Source: Liolophura sinensis (lineage: Eukaryota; Mollusca; Polyplacophora; Chitonida; Chitonidae). From it: a stretch of 64,000 bases of DNA. A model generated the notes under the pieces. It worked only from the letters and a program-made list of their open reading frames with translations. It was not told where the DNA came from and searched no databases. Location: assembly GCF_032854445.1 (NCBI RefSeq), contig NC_088300.1:10726001-10790000 (forward strand), read 5' to 3'. Each line of letters starts with the position of its first letter. The first letter of the stretch is position 1. Positions 1 to 12,214 of the stretch are shown here, in pieces. Made by a program: the position numbers and the translations under genes.

Positions 1-178
1 CCGTTTGTAGTCGATAAACGCGTCCAATGGAGAATGAAAAGTGACAAATAGGTTACAGTTTATAGTCGATAAACGCGTCCAATGGAGAATGAAAAGTGAC
101 CAATAGGTTACCGTTTGTAGTCGTATAAACGCGTGCAAGAGAGAAGGGAAAGTGAAAAATGGGTTACCGACTATAGTT
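1..178. repeat. Tandem repeat, about 56-bp unit, 3 copies at window edge
   Basis: Three adjacent copies share the core tagtcg-ataaacgcgtcc, an AATGGAGAATGAAAAGTGAC-like stretch and a 'aggtta' end. The third copy has small indels. The array runs off the left edge of the window, so its full length is unknown. It lies beyond the 3' end of the lectin receptor gene. Confidence 0.8.
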
Positions 179-822
179 TTCCTTCTACAAACAAGATTCT
201 TTTAAATAATATTAAATTCTAACTTTGGTAAGTTTTTTGTGTAATAAAATGTGTTTTTGTTTTCAATAACACAAAATGCGGATTTTATAAACGTTTATTG
301 GAGTTTATTTTTCAGCTGTTCCTCCATTACAACACATTACAACATTACAAGTGATGAAAAATGAACAGCTACAAGCAAGTGAGATAAAGCTGTGGAGCTA
401 CATCAGTGTGTCTGATCCCATCTAACCAAGGCTTATTAAATCGATACCCTCACAGTAATGGTTTTATTCTACTAACTACATCAACGTGTGAAATATAAAC
501 ATAGATTGTTAGTTGAAATGTATATTTCTATTAACAGAAAGCAAATATGGCATTACAGTTGGTAGTGTATCTAATGTGTACTGCATGTAAGGCGGTTTAG
601 AAAAGGACCTTAACCTCCCTTTGGCAACCTTTCATATACTAAACGTTTTGTTGTATTCACAACTAGAGTCACACAGTAAGGATTAGCCATCAACATTTTG
701 GACAGTTTTACAGCATCACCAACTTTCTGTTCTGGTCTATTTTCTTACAACAAAACACAATTCCAAACGTGGCTTATTCACAAAGTTTTTGATGGATTAC
801 AACACATAGAATACGCTGTTCA

Positions 823-2540
823 TTACTTGTTGTCAGATAATGCCTTAACAGTTAGTTTCTTAAAATGGGGAACAATATCCGAGAGCAGAATAACTCCGTA
901 GATTGAAAGAAGAATGCCTAAGCCACAAGTGCCCAGTGCCATCGGCACCACTCGGCTTTCATACACACTGATAAGTTTACGTCGCGTCGAAGACAGATTG
1001 GTCTTGTTAATTTCCAGTTTTGCTATTAGATTATCTGTAAATTTCGCTTTTGTGATAATCTGAGGTCTTATAGGATGCTGAACACAAGGACAAGAGCAAA
1101 GTTGCCTTGATGAATTTGTTTTCGGGGGTGTCGTCCGTAAAGCTGTTGTTACTGATGTCGATGTGGGTGTTGCTGATGTTATGGTTGTTTCTGTTGTTGC
1201 TGTCGTGGCGGCTGTTTCCGTTGTTGTTGTTGTCGTTGTCGCTGATTCCATTGTTGCTGTCGTGGTGGCTGTTTGCGTTGCTGCTGTCGAGGTGGCTATT
1301 TCCTTTGTTGCTGTCGCTGTGGTGATTTCCGTTGTTTCTGTCGTTGAGGCTGTTTCCGCTGTTGCTGTAGCTTCCTTTGTGGCTACCGAATTGGGAGATG
1401 CTGGTCCCTGTGGTAGCAACAATGGTATTCGAACAATAGTCGCTGATGTGGCTGGTTTGTTATCTTCTGCAGTAGGAATTGAAAAAACGCCCATAGTTGT
1501 GGGTACATCTGATGTTCCTGTGAATCAAAATCAACATATATACATAGCAGGTTACGTCAAACAAACGACATAAGCCTATTCCAGAAATAGCGCTAGTGCA
1601 GCACAATGACGTAGGAGCCTGTCATCGAATCCACACGAATCCAAATCCAGCTCATGCTGCTTTCCTCAAGCCGTACTTGAGAAGGTCTTTCAGCGACCTG
1701 CGGATGGCTGTGGGTTTCCTCGCGCTTCTATCCGGTTTCCTTCCACAACAATACTGGCTACCGTTGCACAAGTGAAATATTCTTGGATACGGCGTTAACA
1801 CCAATGAAATAAATAAATAACAGGACCATTTCCGAAGATGAGCCACGGACGTCAGATAACCACAGTCAAAAACAGACATTTTGCTTATGAACGGTTTTCA
1901 AGTGAATTCTTTTCAGACTGAGTAAATAAGATAGAAAAGTTCCTTGGAGAGCTAAAGTATGTTTTGCAGAACTATTCAAAATTATTATTATCTTGACTCT
2001 CTGTTTAAAGTAAATATCAAGGTCTGATTGATAACGAATCACTACTATCCCTCTTCACACGAAGACCGTGTGCTGTTGGTTTATAGCTGTTGAAGTACGC
2101 ATGAGTAAAGCTTAATCCACAAAAGATTATTTTTTTTGTAAGATCAACACAACACATCCGTTATAACGTTTTCAATGGGCTCCACTGATAGTCGTGCCGC
2201 TGTGTGTCATCAAGCTTAACTGCTACGGTACTTTGATTTCTCGGTGATAAGACAATATGGCGTACATTACCTGTTGGCAATCCTGCTCTGGTCATTGACA
2301 CTGACGTCATATCCGTCTGGGACTTTCCTGTTATACTGGCCTTATTTCCGGGAACAACTGTGTGGCTTGACGTCACACTGAGGCTATAAGCTGTGGTAGA
2401 AAGAGGAGTCGACGTGCCATCGATGGTGGGAGGGTCTCTGGTTGTTGCCAAGCATCTGGGAGATACAGGGGATTCAAAGCAAGGACTGGATGGTGTTTTA
2501 TTTCCATGCAGCAACGGCAGAACATCTGAGCGTATCTCCA
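823..2540 (-). CDS. Exons 5-6 of lectin receptor: Ser/Thr-rich stalk and transmembrane tail
   Basis: Exon 5 (2540-2271) encodes a Ser/Thr/Pro-rich linker and ends at a GTAATG donor. Exon 6 (1517-823) starts after gattcacag and encodes a stalk of about 80 residues made almost only of Thr, Ala, Glu and Ser (coordinates about 1130-1380), as expected of an O-glycosylated mucin stalk. Then come CSCPC, a polar linker with two N-glycosylation sequons (NKT, NLS), the basic RRKL, and the hydrophobic helix GLGILLSIYGVILL before a Lys-rich tail. The stop is TAA at 825-823. The stalk DNA is a degenerate trinucleotide-like repeat, so stalk length probably varies between alleles. The plus-strand Val-rich frame across it is a shadow. 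Confidence 0.75.
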
Positions 2541-5500
2541 CTGATAAAAACCCAGGTTAAAGATGAATCTGGTTATCAGATTAAACTGCCAAACAACATG
2601 GTGGGTAAGCCACAAATACAGAAACGTTTAACAAACAAACAACATGGTTAGTAAGGCACAAATACAGAAACGTTTAACAAACAAACAACATGGTTAGTAA
2701 GCCACAAACACAGAAACGTTTAACCAACGAACAACATGGTCAGTAAGCCACAAATACAGAAACGTTTAATAAACAAACAACATGGTTAGTCAGCCACAAA
2801 CACAGAAACGTTTCACAAACAAACAACATGGTCAATAAGCCACAAATACAGAAACGTTTAACAAACAAACAACATGGTCAGTAAGCCACAAATACAGAAA
2901 CGTTTAACAAACAAACAACATGGTTAGTAAGCCACAAATACAGAAACGTTTACCTGTCAAATAATCTAGCTAGCAAGCCACAAACACGGAAAGATTAAAC
3001 ATCTTAGTCTTAGCCAGTAAGACACAAATTCATTAACATGAAATTGACAAAAGACAGTGACCACGAGTAAGCCAACAAAAGACGTAACAAGTAAACCACT
3101 AAAAGCACAAGAACGAAAATTGAATACACCCAGCATTACATTAAAAACGCAACCATTAAGCTACTAAAGCATATCCTGTGTGAAATACACTTACTCTGAA
3201 AACACGTTTTTGTCATCAGAACGGAATGTCTGTCCTTGGTGGTTTCTATCTTGGCCAGGAAAAATGGATTGCTGTGGTAGTACAGTGTGCACTCTCCCCT
3301 ACCTGAGTTATACGTGAAGGTCCAGCATTCCAAGCCGGACCAAGTTCGTGAAGTACACAGCTGTGAACAATCCCTCTGGGATGTATCAAAAACTTCACTG
3401 TCTACAGAACTCGAGTTCATTGTCAATGTAGTTTTGAGATGCTCCTGATACGTACATGGCACACCTGAAACGGTCAAGTTGTAACAGTGTCACTTGAGTC
3501 AAGAATTCACTTTAATAAAATTGAAACGGTCACGTTGTCACGGTTTCACTTGACTGAAGAATTCACTTCAATAAAATCAGAATCCCTTCCCTACTGGAGT
3601 AACCACAAATGACAGTCATACAATGAAAGCATGTCATAATCCTATTGGTGAGATATTTGTGGTTCCTGCTGCGGACAAACATTTGGAATATACTGGGTTC
3701 TGACATTATCTGACATCCACTAGAATTATACAGAAAGATGCATAGGCCTACCCTCGTTGTTTACAGATTCTACTACAACATTGCCGAATATAAACTTGAC
3801 TTCTGATCTAACATTTCTTCCGATTCTACGTCCAGTCTCCGTCACAGAGATTAAAACACATTGTATTATAAAAGTCATAGCATCGACGAGAAAAAGTGGT
3901 AAATGATCACATGTAACTGGTGAAATCCGATGTCTTACCGATTTATCCCAGATACGGGTTTTATTCTAAAACTGTTCGTGTAAAGGCTTCAAAATTAGTA
4001 ATTTAGACACCCCCTAGCAACATGGCTTTAGGGGAATTAGGGGAAAAGATAGAGTGATGTTAAATGCAATTTAGTAGAAATCTCATTTCAAATGAAAAAG
4101 AAGTTCCTCTCAGCGGCCCCTCACGGCAGCAAGATTTGTGTTGAGAAACAGAGGCACGTGACATAACGCCAATGGTTGTCGGCGTAAGCCTACCGATCTA
4201 ATGTGGACGACCGATTCATATCCCTGTAGTTTCCAGCTAAACAGCCCACACTTAGCCATCACACTTTCCTCCTCGTCTATAACATGACAAAATCTTAAAA
4301 TGCCCTCTGCATATCAATGTGTTTCAATTTATTTATTGATTTATTTCATTAGCGTTCATCTGATCTGATTGGAAATTTATGCTGCACTCAAGAATACCAG
4401 TATTTCAGTTATTCCAGATCAATATGCCAAGCCAGCTATCTTTCAAAGCGCCTTTCACATCAACCACTGTCCATTTCACACAAAGATGGATACAATAACA
4501 CACAGCTTACTAAATATTGTTTATCTTTCTACGAGACAAATACATGTATCACGGTATCTACGACAACTGCACACAAGAGATGTTTGAATAAATCGTCAAT
4601 ATTTTACCGCTTCTTTCTAACAGCCATTATTGTAAAATAACAACAGAGAGTTAACGCAGGCCTATATGATCAGGGACATGCAGTGAGTCTTCTGTTGACC
4701 ACATACACTTTATCGTTTTTGCTTATGTCTTATACACATATGTTTTCAAAACATTTTTTTATAAACGGCGGCAGTCAGATGTATTGTATGTAGAAAGCGG
4801 TACAAGACTGGAAGAATTCCAAGAAGTGACCTTGTTAGTACCTGTGGCTACAAGGTCGCAACTATGGAACCTCTTGTCAATAAATGAAATCCACAAACCC
4901 ATATCTTGTGTGCAAATGAACCCAGGTTCTCTGTCTTTGTTATCACATGGTGTCGTCCTCCATTCAAAAACGTCTGAGGTAGTGGTTCTTCGTTGGTAAA
5001 CCACCCGCATACAAAAGTCCGTGGAGAGGTTGTTGGGTTCTCCACCTGGGAACTGATGGTGGCAAACTGGAAGACAACCGTCCACCCAAACGACTGAGGC
5101 TTCCCCTGGATAGACTAATATCATACCCAGCCACACGTCAAAGTGCTCTCTGCTGAAAAACAGTTCAAAATTTTGTTCCTAGATTCGGCTTTGAGGGTAC
5201 AGTATTATGTGTCACACGGCAACACCAAATAATTGTTAGCAGAGATGATAACACGACGTGTTCTTATCTATTACAGTGCGATATCAAATGATTTTCAACT
5301 AAAGTGAACATGTGCAATTCTCTTTTCTAGCACAATGTCGAAGGATTTTCAGCCAGACAGATAATGCAGAAATTATTTTCAGTCAAACTAATAATTCAGC
5401 ATGATGTTTTCTGTCAAAATTCATTGTAAATGATTTTTTAACAAACCCATCATGTGCAATGTCCTTTTCCGTCACAAAGTAATACCAAAGTCTTTCCAGC

Positions 5501-7748
5501 CAAACAACACGTGCGCAATGTGCTTTTCTTTCACAATGCGTTTCCTAAATGACTTTCATTCAAATTCTGTGGTATTTCAATATAATAATACATGATCTTC
5601 AGCCAAACTGATCATAAAGACAACAGCATGGAGAACTTAGCTAACAAATGGTCACACGGTGACATCCAACCGATTGTCAGTTAACCTCAGTTTTTTGTTC
5701 TTATAAATGCTCAAATGGTAACAACTTTAATACGACAAAAGAAAAAAAAAGAGAAGAAAAAAAAAACAGATTTATTATTAGACCACGTCATTGGTCTAGA
5801 ATTACGCACAATGCCATTTTGTTTTATCAGTCAATGCAAACAATACAGAGGAATCCACCCTTTGACTCTTAGCCAACCAGAGAATCAGGATATTGAGGTC
5901 ATACTGCCTTAACCTCTGATACAAAATGACTACTCCATGGCATACAAAAGCATAGCCGCGACAACTGTGTGTTAGTTGGCAAATGGTCACAGGTAACCGG
6001 TGAAATACGGTCTCAAATGATATTTAGCCATACTGATCAGGCAAACCGTCCTTTTCTGGCACTCTGTGACACCTAATGCAAGAGGGCCACATAAGAAAAG
6101 ATAAGGTTGTTGTATGTAAAGAAAAGAGAGGTTTCTATTGCGGCGACGGTAACTGTGGCATACGTCGTTTGAACATGAACCCGTGTGCATATGGTCAGTA
6201 CATATGACTTTGTATATATAATCAGTTTTGGAACCAGTTAGTATATAGTCAGTACCGGAACCAGTGCGTATATAGTGAGCGTATCAACATGTGTACATGT
6301 AGTCAGTATACGAGCCTGTACATTACTGTACTTAGCCTTCATGGTAAGTACGCGGGTCCACATATATGAACATAACTGAACATACATGTAATCTGCATGT
6401 GAACCTTTGTGAATTTAGTCAACATATAGGATAGTGCATACACAGTTTTCACATGGGACATGTAGGCTATGTATTTAGTCAGTATGTGAACATGAACATA
6501 GGCCTACATATTTTCAGTATTTGGAGTAGATGCACACAGAAATCCACACGCTAACTGCATACGCAAATGGCACTGTTGACGTCAGATGTGTCTACCTTAC
6601 TGCCATCACACTTAGTTCGCGGATCACGGATCGGTAGTAATCCCACTCCAGGCGAGTTTCTGGCTGAAGTAAACTTCCTCCACTTCTGTTGCAGATATCG
6701 TAGGCCTCATTCCACGAGAAGATGTTCGTATAATACTCTACTTTTGTCAGATTGGACGGTATAGAAGCTGTAAAAGTCAGAAAAACAGTAAAACAGTATG
6801 CTGGGTACTTCGGAAAGTATTGTAACGTAGGACGTGGTTTGGAATGGCTTTACATTGTAAAGATAATAATACAACTTTTCCCCATTACTGTTAAAACCCA
6901 GTCAGCTTGGTCACAATGAAGCCATATTACAGTTGAAACTGGACAGCAATGAACAATACTGTGCAGCCATGGACAAAACAGGGCAGAAATGAACAAAACT
7001 GGGCAGAAATGGGCCATACTTGGCACCAATGAACAAAACTGGGCAACAATGGATAAAACTGGGCAGAAATGAACTAAACTGAGCAGCAATAAACCAAAGT
7101 GGGCAGCAATGAGCTAAACTGGGCAGCAATGAACAAAACTGGGCATCAGTGAACAAAATTGGGCAGCAATGAACAAAACTGGGCATCAGTGAACAAAACT
7201 GAGCGGCAATGAACCACAGTGGACAGCAATGAACAAAACTGGGCATCAGTGAACAAAATTGGGAGGCAATGAATCACAGTGGGCAGCAATGAACAAAACT
7301 GGGCATCAATGAACAAAATCGGGCGGCAATGAACCACAGTGGGCAGCAATGAACAAAACTGGGCAGGGTGAACAAAATAGGGTAGCAATGAACGAAACAA
7401 GGCGGTAATGAACAAAACTGGGCAACAATGAACAATAAAAACTGCCATTGTAGGCCTACACATAAATCTGAACTGCTCTGAAGTGGTAGAAAACCAACAA
7501 CACAATGGTTTCAAAGAAGATTTCCAGGAACAGGCTCAAATACACATCCAGTTGCAGTTTCAAATGAATGTCCCCCCAAAGAATTTTTTACCCGTTTTTT
7601 AAATTTTTTTTTTCGCCAACGACGCACAATTCCGGAACAAGGTACTAAACTGACAATCTCAATACACAGGGTGGATGTGAGAGCAGTGCTTACCGTTTGT
7701 CGTGTATACAGAGCAACAGAGGCTGGCTGTCAGGAATATCGCCTTCAT
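823..7748 (-). CDS. C-type lectin / PAN-like / mucin-stalk transmembrane receptor, six coding exons, complete
   Basis: Predicted single-pass cell-surface glycoprotein of 590 residues. Coding exons in transcript order (minus strand): 7748-7694, 6767-6596, 5152-4842, 3464-3195, 2540-2271, 1517-823. All introns are GT-AG and codon phases agree at every junction; the exons sum to 1773 nt, an exact 591 codons with stop. Order: signal peptide (1 to about 19), C-type lectin domain (about 25-170), PAN/apple-like domain (about 180-270), Ser/Thr-rich linker (270-360), Thr-rich stalk (about 407-489), CSCPC cluster (500-504), one membrane segment (about 551-573) and a short cytoplasmic tail. The domain combination suggests a glycan-binding surface receptor; the ligand is unknown. 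The tail region (RRKLISVYESR then the membrane helix) resembles a C-terminus I associate with many molluscan receptors. A possible poly(A) signal (TTTATT on plus) lies near 294-309. The model is inferred, without transcript evidence. Confidence 0.8.
1590..1820 (+). mobile_element. SINE family A copy, near full length
   Basis: It has a tRNA-like head (gcacaatgacgtaggagcctgt), the central block with gacctgcggatggctgtggg, and the end block tgaaatattcttggatacggcgtt followed by an AAATAAATA tail. It sits in intron 5 of the lectin receptor, in the opposite orientation to the gene. Confidence 0.75.
2594..2955. repeat. 46-bp minisatellite, about 8 copies
   Basis: The unit contains acagaaacgtttaacaaac and acatggttagtaagccacaa; the repeat period measured between gaaacgttta cores is 46 bp. 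It lies in intron 4 of the lectin receptor, close to but not overlapping the exon 5 acceptor, and shows no exon similarity. Confidence 0.9.
3195..3464 (-). CDS. Exon 4 of lectin receptor: PAN/apple-like cysteine-rich domain
   Basis: A 270-nt exon bounded by a tttcag acceptor and a GTAAGT donor, phase 1 to phase 1. It encodes about 90 residues with spaced cysteines (VPCTYQ, RDCSQLC, LECWTFTY, ECTLYY, TKTCFQ). This spacing and the WTFTYNSGRGECTLYY stretch resemble PAN/apple modules, which bind protein or sugar. A single phase-1 symmetric exon is typical of a shuffled domain. The match is by pattern only. Confidence 0.65.
4842..6767 (-). CDS. Exons 2-3 of lectin receptor: C-type lectin domain
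   Basis: Exon 2 (6767-6596) reads FSWNEAYDICNRSGGSLLQP and then PETRLEW, the usual N-terminal half of a C-type lectin fold. Exon 3 (5152-4842) continues with FDVWLGM, VVWVDG, then GGEPNN, DFCMRV, FEWRTTPC and GFICTQ. The EPN tripeptide is the motif associated with calcium-dependent mannose-type sugar binding in this family. The second calcium-site motif (WND in classical members) is not obvious: EWR occupies that place. Cysteines for the conserved disulfides are present. Exon 3 starts at a tandem NAGNAG acceptor. The junctions are phase 1, phase 2 and phase 1. The intron between these exons (4.2 kb window segment 5153-6595) holds two decayed minisatellites. Confidence 0.8.
5215..6080. repeat. 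Decayed tandem repeat of roughly 80-90 bp
   Basis: Recurring blocks such as 'atgatcttcagccaaactgat', 'gtgcaatgtccttttccgtc' and 'tcacaatg' alternate through this intron segment with many substitutions. It reads as an old minisatellite that has lost regularity. Boundaries are approximate. Confidence 0.5.
6180..6510. repeat. Decayed short tandem repeat
   Basis: The motif family 'atagtcagtata-gaaccagt' or 'catgtgaacatgta' recurs every 30-40 bases with heavy drift. It lies in the intron between lectin receptor exons 2 and 3, just before the exon 2 donor. Confidence 0.45.
6925..7432. repeat. 20-bp minisatellite, about 25 copies
   Basis: The unit gggcagcaatgaacaaaact repeats with small changes (aat or cagt, gggcc). 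It fills much of intron 1 of the lectin receptor, between the signal-peptide exon and the first lectin exon. The long minus-strand open frames across it only translate the repeat. Confidence 0.9.
7694..7748 (-). CDS. Exon 1 of lectin receptor: start codon and signal peptide
   Basis: The ATG is at 7748-7746 and is followed by MKAIFLTASLCCSVYTTN, a short basic start and hydrophobic core typical of a signal peptide. The exon ends in phase 1 at a strong GTAAGC donor (7693-7688). The split codon joins the next exon as GCT, which keeps the frame and leads straight into the lectin domain. Confidence 0.75.
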
Positions 7749-10340
7749 GGTTTTACAGTGTAGGCTGGAGTGTTACACTGTCTGCTGAAGGAGAAATGAG
7801 CAGAGATGACAGATGGGAGACTGCATTGTCTGTACTGTATACACTCAGGGCAGTCGAGATTATTGCAAATTATTAATTAAACACACACTTTTTTTTAAAA
7901 AACGCCATTCAACGTTTGTATTTCGCATGCGGCCACATGCACACGAATTTTGCATAAAGGCGCAGTTAATAAAGGAAAATTAACTTGTCAAACAAGTAAC
8001 AAGTTACTTGTTAAAATTTAGAGCGCCATGTGAGGGATTTGAACTTAACACCAGTATACAAGTGGTTAACGATAATCGCAGGTATCTGTTAAGTCACAGT
8101 ATTATTACGATGACGAGTTTCGACGGGTCAGTCCCTCTCTCTTCAACACACTACTACTTTTTCTGCCAGAGCGGTGACGCTGAGAGTAAACCCTTGGATC
8201 CAAGGCAAGAATACAGGGTTATGTGTGAATAAACTTTAGATTGAATAATTACAGAATAACCAAGACTACTTGTATCCACCTTACTTTCTGTTGATCTTAT
8301 GAAGCTGCTTACTACTGAAGAAGAGTGACTGTCCCTCTAAACGCAAGTATCGTTCTCATCCAACATTTCCCGCAGCGCACAACCCATTTATTACAAACCA
8401 CTATTCCCGGACACCATTTTAAATAGATTAGCAATCACGCAAATGCACTGATATAAAGGTTATTGAGTGTCCATCAGCAAGGTAGCCCATTTAGACCGTT
8501 TACACTGAACATTCTGGAGGGAATCAATGTCTCAACACGTCTGTTCAGTTATTCAAAAAAAGAGTAATAATAATTAACCCTTCAACCAAAACTGTCAGTA
8601 TCACGATATTGGTTTTGGATGGAACAATTTTGAATCAGAATCGATATCTCGATATAGGCTTTTAACATAAATTACAATATATACAAAGAGTGTATCGATG
8701 GTGACGATGGAAATAGATTGACATGAACTTTGTGGTATAAATAGCGCAAATGTATAATTACTTACTTTTTCCCTAAAAGAAACTAAAAACTGGAAGATAA
8801 CTTCACAACCATCAAGATGACAAGTTATCAGGGATGGACAAATGAGTCAAGTATGCATTGGCTGCCTTCATATCCGGACTAGATTCCTATACCTGTTTAG
8901 AAATTGCCTTAAAAATAAAATAAAACAACAAAAGGCAATATTTCTTTTTAACGGTAAGACAGGGTTCGTTCATTCGGAAAAATCAAGGAGCCGCGTCGCA
9001 TGTTTCATTCTATAAGCCCACACACAAAGGTAACCACAGCAAACTGTTTTTCATACAGTCCTTACAACTTAACTAATAAAGGCTTGTGTATCGATAACAC
9101 CTGGAAATACATGTGGGATACTCTGCTGAATGTGGGCGAGTCACATTTTATTTACATAGTTTAAACTTACAAATCACGGAGACTTATGAAGTTATAAATT
9201 TATAGATGTAGGAGGCAGATGCCAGTCCAAAATGAAACATTCCTGACCCTTCAATGATTGCTACCTTTCATTCTCCTCACTATGTCAAATAAAACTTTGC
9301 TGAAAAAATGCAACCTTTAATACTTAAAGCGGATATTATTTTGCATTTATGCTACAATTCCGGCTTCTTGCAGAGGTCACTGCTAATGTTGGAGAAAACC
9401 AGACTTGACAAGGGTGTAATAAGCTGTCTTCCGCCTGGTTGCTCTTGTGTTGTACTAAGCCCAACGGTTTCATATCTCTGTGGTAATGGGGTACAAGACG
9501 GGCGCATGGCAGACACCCATGAGGTTTTGATGCGACAGTCCTCCATGGGCGTAGAGAGTGTGATGTATGACCTGATCGCTATTGTCGTTACAAAGGATGA
9601 ACTCTCTTTGCGGGTCTATTATATAGCAAATTATGATTATTAAATTATTATTTTATTTAAATTGATTAGGATTTATTAAATATTAACTAATAAATCGGGA
9701 CGTGCTATTACAATGTGGTGCACCGGTCAACATTCGGTAATCCTTGGTCGGAAAATACCGCTTTGCAACATATTCTGAGTATTTCAGAGCAAAATGTTTT
9801 TTGAAGACTAGGTCATAGTTTGAGATATAATCTTGAATATTGCATGCATTTGTCATAATAATTTATAGTTATCTTTTATATGTTATCAAGCATGACAGTT
9901 TTGGTGAAGGTTCTCGTCAAATCTCTATTCAGTCTACAGGACAAAGTGTCAACACAGCTCTGAGATAAATATTGACGTGAGATGTCACCGAGAAGTGCAA
10001 CCATTGAGCGCTTGAAAGTACAGGTATTGCCATCTTTATAATTTGTCAGGTATAATGCGCGATAGCATGGGACAGGTTCTTTACAGTTAACCATTAAGAC
10101 ACTTGATCAATAAAGCTTTGCACTGGTACTTGGTACCATTAAACATAGCTTTTAGTGTTAAACAATACATGGTTCAAACATACGCTGTCTATGAGAACGT
10201 AGTGTGTACTTCAAGTCACACCCACGTATGTACATGTATGTTTATATATGCAAGTACAGACTTCTTTGTAGGAAGCTATGGATGGAATGGGTTATAGCAG
10301 AAGTAGATCTATGAATAAACTCGTTCGATCCTTCACACGG
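7749..10340. other. Intergenic, no gene recognised
   Basis: AT-rich sequence upstream of the lectin receptor start. The only stretch with gene-like composition is 9352-9610, where the minus strand stays open for about 85 codons; I recognise no family in it and its flanking splice sites are weak. No RNA gene or transposon was recognised. Confidence 0.5.
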
Positions 10341-11880
10341 ACATTCCCGACAGAATTAAGTCTGTAGTGTACACACTGTGTGAAAGGCTAAGGCATATGG
10401 TTGATTGTCACAATGCTTGATGAGCTAAGAGAGGGTAAAGTCTGTTGAGTACACACGGTGTCAGGGTGTGAAAGGCTAAAGCATATGGTTGATTACCACA
10501 ACGCTTGATGAGCTCAGAGAGGGTTAAGTCTGTTGAGTACACACGGTGTCAGGGTGTGAAAGGCTAAAGCATATGGTTGATTACCACAACGCTTGATGAG
10601 ATAAGAGAGGGTTAAGTCTGTTGAGTACACACGGTGTCAGGGTGTGAAAGGCTAAAGCATATGGTTGATTACCACAACGCTTGATGAGCTCAGAGAGGGT
10701 TAAGTCTGTTGAGTACACACGGTGTCAGGGTGTGAAAGGCTAAAGCATATGGTTGATTACCACAACGCTTGATGAGATAAGAGAGGGTTAAGTCTGTTGA
10801 GTACACATGGTGTCAAGGTGTGAAAGGCTAAGGCATATGGTTGATTACCACAATGCTTGATGAGCTAAGAGAGAGTTAAGTCTGTTGAGTACACACGGTG
10901 TCAGGGCGTGAAAGGCTAAAGCATATGGTTGATTACCACAACGCATGATGAGCGAAGAGAGGGTTAATTCTGTTGAGTACACATGGTGTCAGGGTGTGAA
11001 AGGCTAAAGCATATGATTGATTACCACAACGCTTGATGAGCTAAGAGAGAGTTAAGTCTGTTGAGTACACACGGTGTCAGGGCGTGAAAGGCTAAAGCAT
11101 ATGATTGATTACCACAACGCTTGATGAGCTAAGAGAGGGTTAAGTCTGTTGAGTACACATGGTGTCGGGGTGTGAAAGGCTAAAGCATATGATTGATTAC
11201 CACAACGCTTGATGAGCTAAGAGAGGGTTAATTCTGTTGAGTACACACGGTGTCAGGGCGTGAAAGGCTAAAGCATATGGTTGATTACCACAACGCTTGA
11301 TGAGATAAGAGAGGGTTAAGTCTGTTGAGTACACACGGTGTCAGGGGGTGAAAGGCTAAAGCATATGGTTGATTGTCACAACACTTGATGATATGAGGCT
11401 GTTAAGTCTGTGGGGTACACACGGTGTCAGGGCGTAAAAGGCTAAAGCATATGGTTGATTGTCACAATGCTTGATGAGCTAAGAGAGGGTTAACTCTGTT
11501 GAGTACACACGGTGTCAGGGCGCGAAAGGCTAAAGCATATGGTTGATTGTCACAACGCTTGATGATATGAGGCTGTTAAGTCTGTGGGGTACACACGGTG
11601 TCAGGGCGTGAAAGGCTAAAGCATATGGTTGATTGTCACAATGCTTGATGAGCTAAGTGAGGGTTAACTCTGTTGAGTACACACGGTGTCAGGGCGTGAA
11701 AGGCTAAAGCATATGGTTGATTGTCACAATGCTTGATGAGATAAGAGGTTGTTAAGTCTGTGGGGTACACACGGTGTCAGGGCGTGAAAGGCTAAAGCAT
11801 ATGGTTGATTACCACAACGCTTGATGAGATAAGAGGCTGTTAAGTCTGTGGGGTACACACTACGTGAGTGTGTGAAACGC
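10340..11880. repeat. 88-bp satellite array, about 17 copies
   Basis: The unit contains 'gtacacacggtgtcagggtg', 'aaaggctaaagcatatggtt' and 'accacaacgcttgatgag'; the spacing of aaaggct cores is exactly 88 bp in the central copies. Two variants (ending agagagggttaa or gaggctgttaag) alternate toward the right end, which suggests higher-order duplication. It is intergenic, with no open frame and no similarity to neighbouring exons. Confidence 0.95.
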
Positions 11881-12214
11881 TAAGAGTATGATGTAGCCAT
11901 ATTTAGTAAAATCTTTACTGCAAAACTCAAAACATCAGCGATGCTTTAATACATTTAATCGTGGAGTAGCCAGTATGGGTAAGAGAGGCGATCTTTCATG
12001 TGTCACTCTGGCATCAATTTCATCCATCTTTTTGTGTATTCCTTACCCTTACAAAAACAAACAGGGGTTGAGGCTATCAAACTCACTGCAGACAGTAAGA
12101 CTATAATACATAGGCCCAGCGTACGTGAATAGTTCAAATTTGTTAACATTTCTAAAACAATAATAAAAGTAAAAAAGACTAAAATGTCATTTGATATTCC
12201 CCCAATACTTTTTA

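Noticed and set aside
1107-1573. Plus-strand Leu- and Val-rich frames that look like membrane proteins
   Set aside because: Antisense shadows of the Thr-rich mucin stalk exon, which has splice sites and matching phases on the minus strand.
10340-11880. Regular repeats that might suggest a CRISPR array
   Set aside because: Repeat units are directly abutting 88-bp copies without unique spacers, and the genome is eukaryotic.
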